From the NCBI GenBank assembly GCA_903907925.1, contig CAIVQB010000047.1, forward strand, positions 17,399-81,398: a stretch of DNA of 64,000 bases, written 5' to 3'. Below the pieces are notes generated by a model that did not search any database, was not told the origin of the DNA, and saw only the letters and a list, made by a program, of their open reading frames with translations. The translations under genes were made by a program, and so were the position numbers. Every line of letters begins with the position of its first letter. The first letter of the stretch is position 1. Positions 43,977-52,880 of the stretch are shown here, piece by piece. The DNA comes from an uncultured Verrucomicrobiota bacterium (GTDB taxonomy: Bacteria; Verrucomicrobiota; Verrucomicrobiia; Limisphaerales; UBA9464).

Positions 43977-44602
43977 TTGACTGGAAGCAGTAAACGGAAC
44001 GGCGTCTGTCCCTCAAGTCTTGTTTCCTGCCATGGATTCGCTGCCATGATGGCACCATCCAAGAAATAGTCCGCGTGCCGGGGTGACTTGAAACGGCTCT
44101 ACAAAACCGCTTCAAGATCGCACCGATGTGGATTCGGCAATGCACGGCCGACCAGCACGAGTCAATTGACACTGAGCAGAACACGAACCTCCGGCTCGCC
44201 GCGCACCACGCGCTTCGTCCATCGCGAAGCCTGGGAGGCTGGTCCACTGGCCGAGGATCGAAAGCAACTCGCGGAATGGATTCTTGGCTACCGTTGGGAT
44301 GCGATTCTCGCCGAATAGCATCGATACCCGAGAGTTGGAGTGAACCGCCAATCGCCCATTCGGAATGGGGACATTTCGGTCGGTCACCATCGGAGAGAAG
44401 TTCCGAGTCGTTCGGGCCGGCTAGCATTTCCCCCCGGAAGGTGTCCTCACCCTCACCTCATTGGCATGGTGACCCTCTCCTCTACCTTCGAGGTTGGAAT
44501 CCTGCCTTCAAGGCGAGTTGATACACCAATGTACCCTGGTGCTCGGGGTCTTCGCGAAGCGGCTTTGCACCTTCACCACGGCCGTCTTTGGACTCATCTC
44601 TC
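43977..44602. other. gene-poor 626-bp gap
   Basis: Six-frame reading gives only short, arginine/serine-rich ORFs with no recognisable motif. I see no transposase remnant and no terminator hairpin that I would defend. The stretch separates two reverse-strand genes and may be decayed sequence. Confidence 0.4.
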
Positions 44603-46099
44603 TCAGAACTTGAAGATCGTCATGACGTAAACGTAGTCGGCATCGACGACCCCGCCGTTGGCCGCAACGCTGTCCACGGACTGCCGGATGTAGCTCCCGG
44701 GAAAGAAATGGCCGTAGCCCGTCTGTACAGTCAGATACGAAGTCACCGCGTAGTTGGCTGAAAGATCGACTTCATTGCCGATGAAACTGCTGAACTGCGG
44801 ATTAAGCCCGTAGCCATTGCCGCTCCTCCCTTTCCCGACCTCCGCGTAGAAGAAATCACCGGTCTCGGCCAGCCAGTAGGAGAAGAACTCCAGCTTCATC
44901 ACCAGTCCCCTGGCCGGCTTCAAAGAAAAACTGATGCTGGGACTGTGCAGGTTCCGAATTCCAGTCACGTCGGTCATCCCATAGTATCTATGGATGGCAC
45001 CAAACAGCAGGTCGAAGGTGCCGTTTTTGCCGTCGTTGGGATTGCTGTCGCCAGAACCAAACGTATAGCCAACCCCGACCCGCGGTGAACCGGAGGCATT
45101 CGTCCAAGTGTGGCCGCCCTGGATGTCTGCTGCGAATGCCTCCTGCCGCAGCCGCCGTCCGCCTAAATTGACGCTCCCCAATTGCAGCGCGACTTCCGTG
45201 CTGTAGTCCCATCCACCGAACCGTCCGGGCAACGACTTCATGCGCGCACCCACGGTGTAGACGTCCCGTGCAGTGGGTCCGGTGCCCGCGGTGTTAACGA
45301 TGGTGGCCGAGGCCGCGCTCACGTTGTGGGAGAAAACAAACAGGTCAGTCTCCTGCTTCGGAATCAGCGTTCTGGTGGAGGCATACACACCGGAAAACAG
45401 GTCGTACCCGTTCCCCTCGTTGAAGGTGCCGTTGTTGGGGATGATCGGATGGCTGGCGAAGGCGTCCACCCAGAGGGCGTCGTTCTCGAACCGAAGCTTG
45501 GCGGCATCAAAGGTGCGGTTGAGATTACCCCAGTCCCCTTTCTCAACGAACCGCTCGTCGCCGTAGCTCATCTGCTGCCGGCCGACCTTCAGCATCAGGG
45601 GAAACTGCTTCGGATTACCCACGGAAAGATAGGCCTGGTGCAGATCGAACTGATCCGCCTCCGGGTTGGGATTTCGGTCGTCGCCCGTCGTTGAGCTGTC
45701 GCGGGCCTCGACAAACAGGCTGAACCAATCTTGACGATAACCGATATGGAACTTTTCCTGGAAGAGCAGGTAGTCGTTGTCGTTGTCCTGCCCGGTCCGG
45801 ATAAAATCGCGGTTGGGAAACGACCCGGCATCACTCCGGACGTCGTAGCGCAGGCGCAACTGTCCGCCGAAATCCCAATCCTGCGTCTCCGGATACTCTT
45901 TCCACAGCCACCGATTCAGCAAGGTGGCGTCATTCGATGCAGGCTGGGCACAAGCGGCTTGATCCAAAAGGGTCACCGATGCCAGTAGGGCGGCGAGCCG
46001 GGAAACGTGCAAAACGCACGCTGTGATTTTTCCAAAAATCAAGCGAGCCTTCGCCACTCTGTGGCAAAAACTAGCCTTCGTAAGGGGCTGAGGTCGCAT
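44603..46099 (-). CDS. alginate-export-like (AlgE-type) outer-membrane porin
   Basis: The product is 498 residues. After a signal region (LAALLASVTLLDQAACAQ), a beta-barrel follows that fits the Alginate_exp domain: WDFGGQLRLRYDVRSDAGSFPNRDF, LLFQEKFHIGYRQDWFSLFVEARDS, DLHQAYLSVGNPKQFPLMLKVGRQQMSYGDERFVEKGDWGNLNRTFDAAKL, ending in YVYVMTIFKF, a typical terminal strand. The family includes alginate exporters but many members are general carbohydrate or ion porins; no alginate biosynthesis genes lie nearby. The ATG at 46099 was chosen; the frame extends upstream to 46195 without a plausible signal. Confidence 0.82.
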   Translation of the reverse strand: MRPQPLTKASFCHRVAKARLIFGKITACVLHVSRLAALLASVTLLDQAACAQPASNDATLLNRWLWKEYPETQDWDFGGQLRLRYDVRSDAGSFPNRDFIRTGQDNDNDYLLFQEKFHIGYRQDWFSLFVEARDSSTTGDDRNPNPEADQFDLHQAYLSVGNPKQFPLMLKVGRQQMSYGDERFVEKGDWGNLNRTFDAAKLRFENDALWVDAFASHPIIPNNGTFNEGNGYDLFSGVYASTRTLIPKQETDLFVFSHNVSAASATIVNTAGTGPTARDVYTVGARMKSLPGRFGGWDYSTEVALQLGSVNLGGRRLRQEAFAADIQGGHTWTNASGSPRVGVGYTFGSGDSNPNDGKNGTFDLLFGAIHRYYGMTDVTGIRNLHSPSISFSLKPARGLVMKLEFFSYWLAETGDFFYAEVGKGRSGNGYGLNPQFSSFIGNEVDLSANYAVTSYLTVQTGYGHFFPGSYIRQSVDSVAANGGVVDADYVYVMTIFKF

Positions 46100-46217
46100 G
46101 TGGCCGGGCAGCCAAAGACAGATTCTACGGTCTAACAATGTGCGAGGGGCGGACGGAGGCATTGCTGGGGCGACTTGGATTGTGGGTTGATTCATTGGCC
46201 TCAGGTGGCATTTCAGT

Positions 46218-46820
46218 TCAGGCGGGCACCGGAGCCCCTGGCAGGGCTCTCACGAAGAAACCGTTCCACCGCGCCATCCAACGCGCGGACAGCCCGAGAC
46301 CAACGCCGAAAATCAAATGCGCGATCAGTGTCACCATGACGAAACGCGGGGTGACGTGGATACCGAACGTCTGCGGATACGGCGTGAGGAGCATCCCGAG
46401 TTCGAGTCCCACGGCCATCAGTACGGCCCAACCCCAATGGCGGCGCAGGCCGTTCCCCACCATCGCGAGATACATTACGCCAAAGGTGCAGCCGTTGCTG
46501 AAGTGATACGCCCAACCGAGGAGGTGCGCGGCCAGCGAGTAGGACGGCTGCTCAATGGGTTGGCCGAGAATCATCGCGCCGAAGCGGGGGAAAACCTTGA
46601 AGAGGTTCATCGGCGGCACCACGCCATCAAGGCCCCATTCCTTCGCAAACACAAACGGCAGCCGGAACACGTCGTAGGCAATGGCCGCGATGAAACCACC
46701 GAGCACGCCGATGAGCACGGCATTCCACAACTGGCGGTCGCCCCTCAACCGATCGGCTACTGCCAGTAGCCCCAACACCACGAGCGCGGGCACGAAGAGG
46801 TAGAGCGTGAACGCCCGCAT
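46218..46820 (-). CDS. polytopic membrane protein of unknown function, possibly 5'-truncated by frameshift
   Basis: The product is about 200 residues with five or six predicted membrane helices (AFTLYLFVPALVVLGLLAV, LIGVLGGFIAAIAYDVF, LAAHLLGWAYHFSNGCTFGVMYLAMV, WAVLMAVGLELGMLL, FVMVTLIAHLIFGVGLGL). Conserved-looking residues include a His-Phe pair and TPRF. Directly upstream, a different frame (46947-46821) encodes PRSWWTPAGRLVVFGLAFSSIACLLCDFYKH, another helix that would continue into MRAFTLYLF if one base were removed near 46822. The two pieces may thus be one gene (46218-46947) with a frameshift. No family recognised. Confidence 0.6.
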   Translation of the reverse strand: MRAFTLYLFVPALVVLGLLAVADRLRGDRQLWNAVLIGVLGGFIAAIAYDVFRLPFVFAKEWGLDGVVPPMNLFKVFPRFGAMILGQPIEQPSYSLAAHLLGWAYHFSNGCTFGVMYLAMVGNGLRRHWGWAVLMAVGLELGMLLTPYPQTFGIHVTPRFVMVTLIAHLIFGVGLGLSARWMARWNGFFVRALPGAPVPA

Positions 46821-47070
46821 CGGACAGATGCTTGTAGAAATCACACAAGAGGCAGGCGATGGAGGAAAACGCGAGACCGAACACGACCAGGCGTCCAGCG
46901 GGAGTCCACCAACTGCGGGGCACGGCTTCGAGGGGACTATTGACCATCCGTGAGTTTGATTCGTGCGCCGCCCTGTCTGACAAGAATTATGTGGCTCCCG
47001 GCAACGGCGCTGCGGCTGGCACCAAGGTCAAACGAGGCGTTGTGGGTGGTGAGGTTGTTTTGGATCGCCG

Positions 47071-47220
47071 CCTTCGGGGCGCATCTCGACACTGCCCCCG
47101 ATTGGAGTTCCGCCATTCAGGCGGTCTGGGCTTGGGTGCACGCTGGCCTCGTAAACGCGGAACTCCATGCCTCCGGCTCACGGCGTTCAGGGGCAGTCTC
47201 AAGATGTGCCCCCGCCTTCG
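47071..47220. repeat. imperfect inverted repeat in the gap upstream of dus
   Basis: The left arm (GGGGCGCATCTCGACACTGCCCC from 47076, then GGAGTTCCGCC at 47104) pairs with the right arm (GCGGAACTCC at 47157, then GGGGCAGTCTCAAGATGTGCCCC from 47190). The remainder of 46948-47379 shows no gene. It resembles other small palindromic elements in the window but is not family A, B or C. Confidence 0.5.
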
Positions 47221-47379
47221 TTCGGATACGAAACCGGGTTGATTCCGGTCGCCGGAGCGCGATGGATTGGGGCGCGAGTGGAACCTCGCCCTCCAAGGCG
47301 TGATCGCTCGCGGCCGCGATTTTGTTCCGCCGCAAATCACCGTCTTTGCCCGTGGGGGTGGTTGAGGTATCGTTCGGCC

Positions 47380-48495
47380 GTGATTTCGTTCGGGCCGCTG
47401 GCCCTGCGCTCCAATCTCTTTCTGTCGCCGCTCGCGGGCTATACCAATCTGCCGTTCCGGCTCGTTGTCCGGGAGATCGGCGGCGTCGATCTGTGCACCA
47501 CTGACCTGGTCAATGCCCGCTCATTAATCGAGCGCAATCGGAAGGCGCTGAAGCTGATCGAATCCAACGCGCAGGACCGGCCGTTGGCGGTGCAGTTGTT
47601 TGGATCGGTGCCGGAGGAGATGCGCGATGCGGCCCTGTACCTCGAATCGCTTGGGGTCAGCTCCATCGACATCAACATGGGCTGCCCGGTGAAGAAGGTC
47701 TGCAAAGTCGGCGGTGGCTCGGCGATGATGACCGAACTCGACAAGACCGCGCATCTGGTCCGGACGATGGTGAACGCGTTGAAGATCCCGGTGACCGCCA
47801 AGATGCGGCTTGGCTGGGACGAGGAGAATCTCACCGCACCCGACCTGGCCCGTTCGCTGGAGGATGCCGGCATTGCCGCGGTGTTCGTCCACGGACGCAC
47901 CCGCGAGCAGGGATTTACCGGGACGGTGAATCTCGATGGAATCGCCGCGGTGGTGCGCGCGGTCCGCGGAATCCCGGTGATCGGAAACGGCGACGTGACC
48001 ACGCCCGCCGGCGCGAAGGTGATGCGCGAGCGTACCGGTTGCGCCGGGGTCAGCATCGGACGTGGGGCGTTTTATGATCCCTGGATCTTTGTGCGGACGC
48101 GGCGGTTGTTGGAGACCGGTGAGTTGATGCCGGAGACGCCGTTTGCCGAGCGGGTGCGGGTGATGAGCCGGCACCTGGATTTGATGGTGGAGGTGTTCGG
48201 TGAAGATCTGGGGTGCGTGATGTTCCGCAAAGTGGCGCCGTGGTATGCCAAGCGGTTCGGGCCGGTGGCGGAGTTCAACAAGAAGGTGGTGATGGTGTCC
48301 ACCCGCGCGCAATTCCACGAAATCCTCGCGAACTATCTCCGCTGGCGCACGCAATTCTGTGATGACGCCGGCGAACTGCTGCCGCGCTTCCAGCAGGCGG
48401 AAATGGTACCGTCATTCATGGTGGAACCCGCTGCCGGGGCGGCGACGACCCGCACCGCCATTCCCGTTCCGCGAGGCCCGGTCGAGGTGTGGTGA
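47380..48495 (+). CDS. dus: tRNA-dihydrouridine synthase
   Basis: The product is 371 residues with the DUS TIM-barrel motifs: NLFLSPLAGYTNLPFRLVVRE, AVQLFGSVPEEMRDAA, IDINMGCPVKKVCKVGGGSAMM (FMN and tRNA contact loop with the catalytic cysteine), MRLGWDEENLT, AVFVHGRTREQGFTGTVN, VIGNGDVTTPAGAKVMRERTGCAGVSIGRGAF. The enzyme reduces uridine to 5,6-dihydrouridine in tRNA D-loops using FMN and NADPH. The start GTG at 47380 gives the conserved N-terminus; longer frames upstream read through non-coding repeat sequence. The C-terminal 30 residues are a divergent proline/alanine-rich tail. Confidence 0.93.
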   Translation: MISFGPLALRSNLFLSPLAGYTNLPFRLVVREIGGVDLCTTDLVNARSLIERNRKALKLIESNAQDRPLAVQLFGSVPEEMRDAALYLESLGVSSIDINMGCPVKKVCKVGGGSAMMTELDKTAHLVRTMVNALKIPVTAKMRLGWDEENLTAPDLARSLEDAGIAAVFVHGRTREQGFTGTVNLDGIAAVVRAVRGIPVIGNGDVTTPAGAKVMRERTGCAGVSIGRGAFYDPWIFVRTRRLLETGELMPETPFAERVRVMSRHLDLMVEVFGEDLGCVMFRKVAPWYAKRFGPVAEFNKKVVMVSTRAQFHEILANYLRWRTQFCDDAGELLPRFQQAEMVPSFMVEPAAGAATTRTAIPVPRGPVEVW

Positions 48496-48510
48496 GGCCG
48501 GCGGGAAAAT

Positions 48511-48613
48511 GGACACTGATTTCACGGATTCACACGAATTGGGACGGAATGAAACAGAATACCAATCTGATCGCCTTTTCCGGAATCTGTGTGAATCCGT
48601 GAAATCAGTGTCC
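48511..48613. repeat. family C inverted repeat (about 103 bp)
   Basis: The left arm GGACACTGATTTCACGGATT (continuing CACACGAATT) and the right arm AATCTGTGTGAATCCGTGAA (continuing ATCAGTGTCC) are inverted complements over about 30 bp with two mismatches. They are separated by a short non-coding spacer. The element sits 15 bp after the dus stop and could fold as a long hairpin in RNA. A related element is at 49474-49578 and a lone arm at 26199. Confidence 0.75.
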
Positions 48614-48640
48614 TGTCTTTGAATTCATTCGAATCTCGTC

Positions 48641-48970
48641 TCACTCAGCCACCGCGTCGGTGATCCATTTCAGATAGCGGGCGTTGCCGGCGGCGAGGGC
48701 GACGGTCACGAATTCCGGGGTGTCGTAGGGGTGCAGTGCGATCACGAGGGCCTCCAGCGCGCGCAGGCGGGCGCGGGTGGTTTTCATCATGAGCAGGATT
48801 TCACGGGTGCATTCTCGTTTCCCCTTCCAGACGTAGTGGGACTCGATGCCGGGAATGAAGTTGGCGCAGGCCACCAGTCGCGCGTCGAGAACCGCGCCGG
48901 CCAGTTTCCGGGCGGTCCGCAGGTTCGGTGCGGTGACCATGACCGCGACATGCCGGGCGGTGGATTTCAT
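48641..48970 (-). CDS. cutA: divalent-cation tolerance protein CutA
   Basis: The product is 109 residues, the normal CutA length. Motifs: VMVTAPNLRTARKLAGAVLDARLVACANFIPGIESHYVWKGKRE, EILLMMKTTRARLRALEALVIALHPYDTPEFVTVAL, ARYLKWI. CutA forms a PII-like trimer; its role in copper tolerance is historical and the function is uncertain in most bacteria. The ATG at 48970 was chosen; an upstream extension to 49072 overlaps the divergent DUF1232 gene start. The two genes are head to head and may share a promoter region. Confidence 0.92.
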   Translation of the reverse strand: MKSTARHVAVMVTAPNLRTARKLAGAVLDARLVACANFIPGIESHYVWKGKRECTREILLMMKTTRARLRALEALVIALHPYDTPEFVTVALAAGNARYLKWITDAVAE

Positions 48971-49055
48971 CGCCGGAGAGCCAATCAGGGATCGGTCCGG
49001 AAAACAAACGTGTTGCGGGTTGTGAGCGGGCGGAGGAACCGCTACCATCGGCGGC

Positions 49056-49460
49056 ATGTCCGAGATTGCCAATTTCGTGAATCACGGTGCGGCGCAGGTG
49101 ACGCCCGCCCTGGTCGAAAAGGTGCTGCGCAGCCTTCCCATGTGGAAGGTCGAGTTCGCCCAGATCCATGCGCCGCAGTTTCCCCACCTGGTGGACCAGT
49201 TGGAACTCATCGCGGACGCCGTCGAGGACGTCGCCGAGGGTGCCTACAAGGAATTGCCGTATCACGCCCTGGCGGCCGCCGTTTTTGCACTGACCTACGC
49301 TCATCGGAAAATGGACCTGATCCCCGATGCGCTGGGAACGATGGGACGGGCGGATGATTCCAGCGTGGTCCGCGCGGTGTTGATTCTCCACGAACGAGCC
49401 TTCGCCACCTACGCGGAGCATATCGACTTCGACTGGGAAAAAGTCACCAGCCGACCTTGA
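49056..49460 (+). CDS. DUF1232-family (YkvA-like) protein
   Basis: The product is 134 residues. The conserved DUF1232 core is YHALAAAVFALTYAHRKMDLIPDALGTMGRADDSSVVRAVL at about residues 68-108, with the family's characteristic D-IPD-P-like turn (DLIPD) and a downstream acidic DD. The N-terminal half is helical without a clear family match. The function of DUF1232 is unknown; members are often membrane-associated, but no strong transmembrane segment is visible here. The gene is divergent from cutA and followed by a family C inverted repeat. Confidence 0.78.
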   Translation: MSEIANFVNHGAAQVTPALVEKVLRSLPMWKVEFAQIHAPQFPHLVDQLELIADAVEDVAEGAYKELPYHALAAAVFALTYAHRKMDLIPDALGTMGRADDSSVVRAVLILHERAFATYAEHIDFDWEKVTSRP

Positions 49461-49473
49461 ACCCGTGGGATTT

Positions 49474-49578
49474 GGACACGAATTTCACGGATTCACACGG
49501 ATTCACACGGATTCCTGAAGGTGAGATTGGATTGAGTTTGCTCTGTCTCAATCCGTGACAATCCGTGAAATCCGTGTC
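49474..49578. repeat. family C inverted repeat (second copy)
   Basis: GGACACGAATTTCACGGATT on the left, with the repeated CACACGGATT unit, pairs with AATCCGTGAAATCCGTGTC on the right. The copy is more degenerate in its inner part, with local duplications of CACGGATT, but has the same ends as 48511-48613. It lies between the DUF1232 gene and the convergent TPR gene. Confidence 0.72.
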
Positions 49579-49602
49579 GAAAACCTGCGCTCGCCCGGGC
49601 GG

Positions 49603-50100
49603 TCAGAGTTTGTCGAGTGAATCGCGGATCGGTGCGAGGTCGGGATCGCTGGCGGCCATGGCGCGGATTTCGCCGATGCCCCGCAGTTGGGCCGCTTTCT
49701 TCAGCCATTCACGCGCCGCAACCAGGTCACCCATCTGGCAGGCATAACAGGCCAGGTTGTAGGGGATGATCGAATCCCGTGGGAACTGCGCCACCTTGTC
49801 CAGCAGCAGATCCCAAGCCTCGCGCGTGCGCTTGAGTTCGTGCAGGCAGTAGGACTGATGAATCCAGCCGGACGGGCGATCCGGCGCCGCCGCGGTCACT
49901 TGTTCGGCCACGGTCAGGGCATCGTCCCACTGGCCTTTCATGGCGTGGAGCCTCCAGCCGAGTTCGAGGACGTCGGGATGACCAGCGGCTTCGCGGGAGA
50001 CCAGCCGCAGTTCGCGGGCGGCCTCGGCGGAATCGCCCAGTTCAAGCCAGCCCTCGGCGGCCCGGACGAAATGGCGGTCTGGATAGTCCAATGCGTGCAC
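49603..50100 (-). CDS. TPR-repeat protein
   Basis: The product is 165 residues starting at GTG. TPR-type helical pairs are visible in RAAEGWLELGDSAEAARELRLV, EQVTAAAPDRPSGWIHQSYCLHELKRTREAWDLLLDKVAQFPRDSIIPYNLACYACQMGDLVAAREWLKKAAQL. There is no signal peptide, so it is cytoplasmic, and no catalytic motif. It is divergent from the PBP4-type gene at 50150. The function is likely protein-protein binding. Confidence 0.78.
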   Translation of the reverse strand: MHALDYPDRHFVRAAEGWLELGDSAEAARELRLVSREAAGHPDVLELGWRLHAMKGQWDDALTVAEQVTAAAPDRPSGWIHQSYCLHELKRTREAWDLLLDKVAQFPRDSIIPYNLACYACQMGDLVAAREWLKKAAQLRGIGEIRAMAASDPDLAPIRDSLDKL

Positions 50101-50149
50101 CGGCGATTCCTGTATTGCGATCCGGCCGGATTAGCAAAATCCTTTTCCC

Positions 50150-51724
50150 GTGCCGCCACTTTACCGCCGGATCCTCGGACTGCTTTTTTCCACGGTTCTG
50201 ATGGTTGGACCTGTGGTGGGCGAAGTGGGAGGACTCACCCTCGAACAACTTCAGTCCCGTCTGGCTTTCCAAATCGCCCACACCCGGTCACCGGGCGCGA
50301 CCTGGGGCATTGAGGTGGTTTCAGTGGCTTCGGGGAAGACTCTGTTTTCGACCAATGCCAACCGGTTGTTCATCCCGGCCTCGAATACCAAATTGTTCAC
50401 CGCCGCCCTGGCGTTGGATGGGCTGGGATCGACGCAACGCGTTTCCACCCGCCTGCTGGCCGCCGGTCTTCCGGACGCTGACGGTCGATTGAAAGGCGGT
50501 CTGTGGATTCGCGGAGAGGGCGACAGTACTCTCAGCGGCCGGTTTCAAGGCGGCGGATGGAAGGGTGGAATCGAGCCCGTGGTGGCCGCGATTCGCACCG
50601 CCGGGGTGAAGCGGATTGAGGGCGATCTGATTGCTTTTGGAGCGGTGTTTCGCGGGCCGCCCTACGGCAAAGGTTGGAATTGGGACGATCTTTCCGGATC
50701 CGATGCGCCGGCCGTTTCGGCGCTGACCTTCAACAACAACTGTTTCCGGATCACCCTCGTTCCGGGTGCCCAGTCTGGTCAGCCGGCGATCCTGCGCGCG
50801 GATCCGCCCTGGATCGTTCAATCCACGCCCGCCGGCGATCCACCGCTGGTTTCGTTGGTCAACCACGCCACAACCGCCATGACCAACCGTGAAACCATCC
50901 TGCAGTTGGACCGGCCGCCCGGGTCGCATCGAGTCGAGGTGACCGGTTCCATCGCCGCGGATGACGGGCCTGAGACGTTCGATATCACGGTACCCTCGCC
51001 GCCCGCGTATTTTCTGCGCGCAGTGCGCGAAGGACTCGCGGCGGCGGGCATTGAAGTGGCCGGGCGTCTGCGGGTTCCCGGCGAGGAATCGGAGTCGCCG
51101 GGTGCGGAGGACGGATCTGGGTTGATCCGACCCGCATTGCAGGAGCTGGCCGTGGTTCCTTCGCCGCCGGTTTCGGTCCGGGTGCGTGAGATGATGAAGT
51201 CGTCCGACAATCTGCACGCGCAATTGTTGTTGCTGTGTGTGGGGTCCCGCACCAGGGCGTCGAAGGAAGGTCTGCCGACCGAGACCACCGATGCCGCCGG
51301 ATTGCGGGCGATGGACCAATTTCTGGCCCGGGTGGGGTTGCGTCGCACCGAGTATTATTTCGAGGAGGGTTCCGGACTCTCCCGGAAGAACGTCATCACC
51401 CCGCACGCGGTGGTTCAGCTGTTGATCGAAATGAACCACCATCGCGCAGCGAAGGAATGGAAGGAGTCCCTTCCGGTGGGCGGGGTGGATGGCACCCTGA
51501 AGTCCCGCTTCACCGGCCCACCGACGAATGGCAACGTGCGGGCCAAGACCGGTTCTTTGAGCCACGTTGCTGCGTTATCGGGCTATTTGACCACCGTGAC
51601 TGGCGAGCCGCTGGCCTTCAGCATTCTCGTCAACCAGTACATCCCCGACGGGCAGGGATCCGCTCGCCGTGAGATTGATGAACTGGTCGAACTGCTCGCA
51701 GAATTTCACCCGCGCCCGGAGTGA
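50150..51724 (+). CDS. dacB: PBP4-type D-alanyl-D-alanine carboxypeptidase/endopeptidase
   Basis: The product is 524 residues. A signal peptide (RILGLLFSTVLMVGPVVG) precedes the peptidase S13 domain. Active-site motifs are in order: SxxK as SNTK (about residue 78), SxN as SDN in MKSSDNLHAQLLLL (about 350), and KTG as RAKTGSLSHVAALSGYL (about 465). The long insertion between SxxK and SxN is typical of PBP4. The enzyme trims or cleaves peptidoglycan cross-links in the periplasm. Start is GTG at 50150, divergent from the TPR gene. Confidence 0.92.
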   Translation: MPPLYRRILGLLFSTVLMVGPVVGEVGGLTLEQLQSRLAFQIAHTRSPGATWGIEVVSVASGKTLFSTNANRLFIPASNTKLFTAALALDGLGSTQRVSTRLLAAGLPDADGRLKGGLWIRGEGDSTLSGRFQGGGWKGGIEPVVAAIRTAGVKRIEGDLIAFGAVFRGPPYGKGWNWDDLSGSDAPAVSALTFNNNCFRITLVPGAQSGQPAILRADPPWIVQSTPAGDPPLVSLVNHATTAMTNRETILQLDRPPGSHRVEVTGSIAADDGPETFDITVPSPPAYFLRAVREGLAAAGIEVAGRLRVPGEESESPGAEDGSGLIRPALQELAVVPSPPVSVRVREMMKSSDNLHAQLLLLCVGSRTRASKEGLPTETTDAAGLRAMDQFLARVGLRRTEYYFEEGSGLSRKNVITPHAVVQLLIEMNHHRAAKEWKESLPVGGVDGTLKSRFTGPPTNGNVRAKTGSLSHVAALSGYLTTVTGEPLAFSILVNQYIPDGQGSARREIDELVELLAEFHPRPE

Positions 51725-51800
51725 GCCGGGCTCCGGTCCGCCCAGTTTCCCCTTCGCAGCGCTGCCGATCCACGCCAACCTTTCCCCAACCAATCCCCAC

Positions 51801-52880
51801 ATGAAACAGCGCACCTGGAAGATCGCCGGCATCAATTTCGACCATTTCCACATGGGCGACCTGCTCCGGTACGCCCACGAACATCGGAACGCCGAGATCG
51901 TCGGCATCAGCGATGAACAACCGGCCCGGATGGAGGAGGCGGTCCGCAAGGGTCTGGTGTCCCGCGATCGCGCCTTCACCGACTACCGGAAGTGCCTGGA
52001 AACGACGCGACCGGACGTGGTGATTCTTTGTCCCGCGGCCTCCAAGCACGGCGAGTGGGTGAAAAAAGTGGCCCCGTATGGCCCGCACTTGTTGGTGGAA
52101 AAGCCATTCGCGGCGTCGTTGAAGGAGGCCGATGCGATGGCGGCGGCGGTCAAGGGGGATCAACGTTTGATGATCAACTGGCCGTTGCAATGGGTCGCCT
52201 CGCATCGCAAGTCGCATGAGATCGTTTCCTCGGGGGCGATCGGCGAGGTGCTCAACGTGTGGCACATCGGCGGCAACCGCGGGCCGTTGTTCCACGGGGC
52301 TGACAAGGACGAAAAGACGCCGGCCCAGGTGGCCAAGGAAAAGCCGAACTCCTGGTTCTACAAGAAAGCGCACGGTGGTGGATCGTTGCTGGATTATCTC
52401 GGCTACGGCACGACGCTGGGAACCTGGTATCAGGGCGGTCGACGTCCGATCGAGGTCACCGCCGTTGTCGATGAACCGGCCGGTCTCGAGGTCGACGAAC
52501 ACAGCATCGTGGTGGCCCGGTACGCGCATGGATTGTCGAAGTTCGAGACCCGCTGGGGAACCTTCACCGATCCCTGGATCATCCAGCCGCAGCCGAAATG
52601 CGGATTCGTGATCCTCGGAACCGAGGGTTCGGTCAGCAGCTACGATTACGACGATTACGTGACGATGCAGACCCGCCGGAAACCGGTGCCGCATCCGATC
52701 GCCGCGCCGGCCACCAAGGCCCCGCATCAGAATCCGGTCCAGTATCTCCTGCACTGTTTGCAACGGGAAATTCCGCTGGAAGGACCGGTCAGTCTCCCGA
52801 TCAGCCGCATCGGCCAGGAAATCGTCGATGCCGCGGTTCGCAGTGCCCGGCTGAAGCGGGCGGTAAAGCTGAAGCCGTGA
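51801..52880 (+). CDS. Gfo/Idh/MocA-family oxidoreductase
   Basis: The product is 359 residues. An N-terminal Rossmann fold (INFDHFHMGDLLRYAHEHRNAEIVGISDE; the glycine-rich loop is altered) is followed by PDVVILCPAASKHGEWVKKVAPYGPHLLVEKPFA, which has the EKP motif of the family's nucleotide-binding domain. The C-terminal domain includes SGAIGEVLNVWHIGGNRGP and GGGSLLDYLGYGTTLGTWY. Verrucomicrobia encode many of these sugar or polyol dehydrogenases. The downstream glycoside-hydrolase-like gene overlaps by 4 bp (GTGA), suggesting joint sugar metabolism. Substrate unknown. Confidence 0.85.
   Translation: MKQRTWKIAGINFDHFHMGDLLRYAHEHRNAEIVGISDEQPARMEEAVRKGLVSRDRAFTDYRKCLETTRPDVVILCPAASKHGEWVKKVAPYGPHLLVEKPFAASLKEADAMAAAVKGDQRLMINWPLQWVASHRKSHEIVSSGAIGEVLNVWHIGGNRGPLFHGADKDEKTPAQVAKEKPNSWFYKKAHGGGSLLDYLGYGTTLGTWYQGGRRPIEVTAVVDEPAGLEVDEHSIVVARYAHGLSKFETRWGTFTDPWIIQPQPKCGFVILGTEGSVSSYDYDDYVTMQTRRKPVPHPIAAPATKAPHQNPVQYLLHCLQREIPLEGPVSLPISRIGQEIVDAAVRSARLKRAVKLKP

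Noticed and set aside
44088..44521. Short ORFs in the gap between the phospholipase C and porin genes
   Set aside because: Several overlapping frames of equal quality, arginine/serine-rich, with no motif or ribosome site.
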